Assembly (NCBI GenBank): GCA_011109175.1
Contig: RDEW01000002.1
Location: 1,904,834-1,968,833 of the forward strand
Reading direction: 5' to 3'
Length of the DNA: 64,000 nt
Origin: Dicyema japonicum
Lineage: Eukaryota; Dicyemida; Rhombozoa; Dicyemidae
The position numbers were made by a program, and so were the translations under genes. Positions 63,890 through 64,000 of this stretch are shown here, piece by piece. The notes under the pieces are model-generated. The model was not told the origin of the DNA and did no database searches. It saw only the letters and a list, made by a program, of their open reading frames with translations. The stretch's first letter is position 1. Every line of letters begins with the position of its first letter.

Positions 63890-64000
63890 TAACAAGACCT
63901 AGATACGAATTTATTATTTATTCATTAGAATTTTTTAAATATTTTTAATTTTATTATTATAATTAATAATAACTAAATCCAGTAAATTATCATAAGACAA
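63890..64000. other. AT-rich upstream flank of Elongin C
   Basis: Very A/T-rich; presumably the Elongin C promoter side, but no specific element can be named. Confidence 0.4.

Noticed and set aside
1-64000. Ciliate origin (Paramecium-like tiny introns)
   Set aside because: TAA and TAG end conserved proteins at the expected positions, and the families (ShKT, SH3-SH2, WRAP73, Elongin C) with abundant LINEs fit an animal.
1-64000. Operon or polycistronic arrangement
   Set aside because: Recognised host genes are kilobases apart, on both strands and separated by transposons.

Overview
This is AT-rich eukaryotic DNA. It is almost certainly from an animal with a very compact gene architecture, best matched by a dicyemid mesozoan (inference). 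Two things point there. The recognisable host genes are animal or general eukaryotic families: WRAP73, CZIB, a stomatin, Elongin C, OXLD1, an aarF-domain kinase, a secreted ShKT protein and an SH3-SH2 protein. Wherever homology lets exons be joined, the introns are only about 22-28 nt with GT...AG ends, the size class reported for dicyemids. TAA and TAG are used as stops, so a ciliate with tiny introns and reassigned stops is unlikely. Ordinary ORF calling fragments every one of these genes because the introns carry in-frame stops or shift the frame.

Host genes in order: SH3-SH2 protein (13157-13726 +), OXLD1 (15309-15563 +), stomatin-family protein (20378-21346 +), double-ShKT secreted protein (25396-25707 -), ADCK1/5-like kinase (about 32950-34345 +, disrupted), WRAP73 (43515-45078 +, 11 exons), CZIB (53611-54209 +), Elongin C (63519-63889 -). 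Two weaker small-gene candidates lie at 11093-11279 and 17933-18195. The genes are short, scattered on both strands, and not in operons. I could not call promoters.

The rest is dominated by transposon debris. LINE-A is an apurinic-endonuclease plus reverse-transcriptase element; one nearly complete copy (3698-6715) sits inside a roughly 211-bp tandem satellite that flanks it on both sides (1925-3697 and 6716-7735). LINE-B has a reverse transcriptase with an IRPIAVGN motif and a C-terminal nuclease-like region. LINE-C is CR1/Jockey-like, with a 2A-like motif and a conserved 3' stem-loop. LINE-D is R2/Dong-like. There are two SINE families: SINE-1 is tRNA-derived with a LINE-A-like tail, and SINE-2 is about 250 bp and common. 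Cut-and-paste elements comprise nested hATs with intact target duplications, a ZBED-type hAT transposase end, pogo/Tigger pieces, a MULE transposase and several gypsy-type integrase fossils, one of them between long inverted termini.

Assembly quality limits some calls. There is a 104-N gap at 59546-59649. A single N at 58024 is flanked by an unresolved duplicate of about 245 bp. Single-base run-length problems break LINE-A at 5590-5595 and probably WRAP73 at 44474-44478. Family assignments rest on motif recognition by eye, without a database search.
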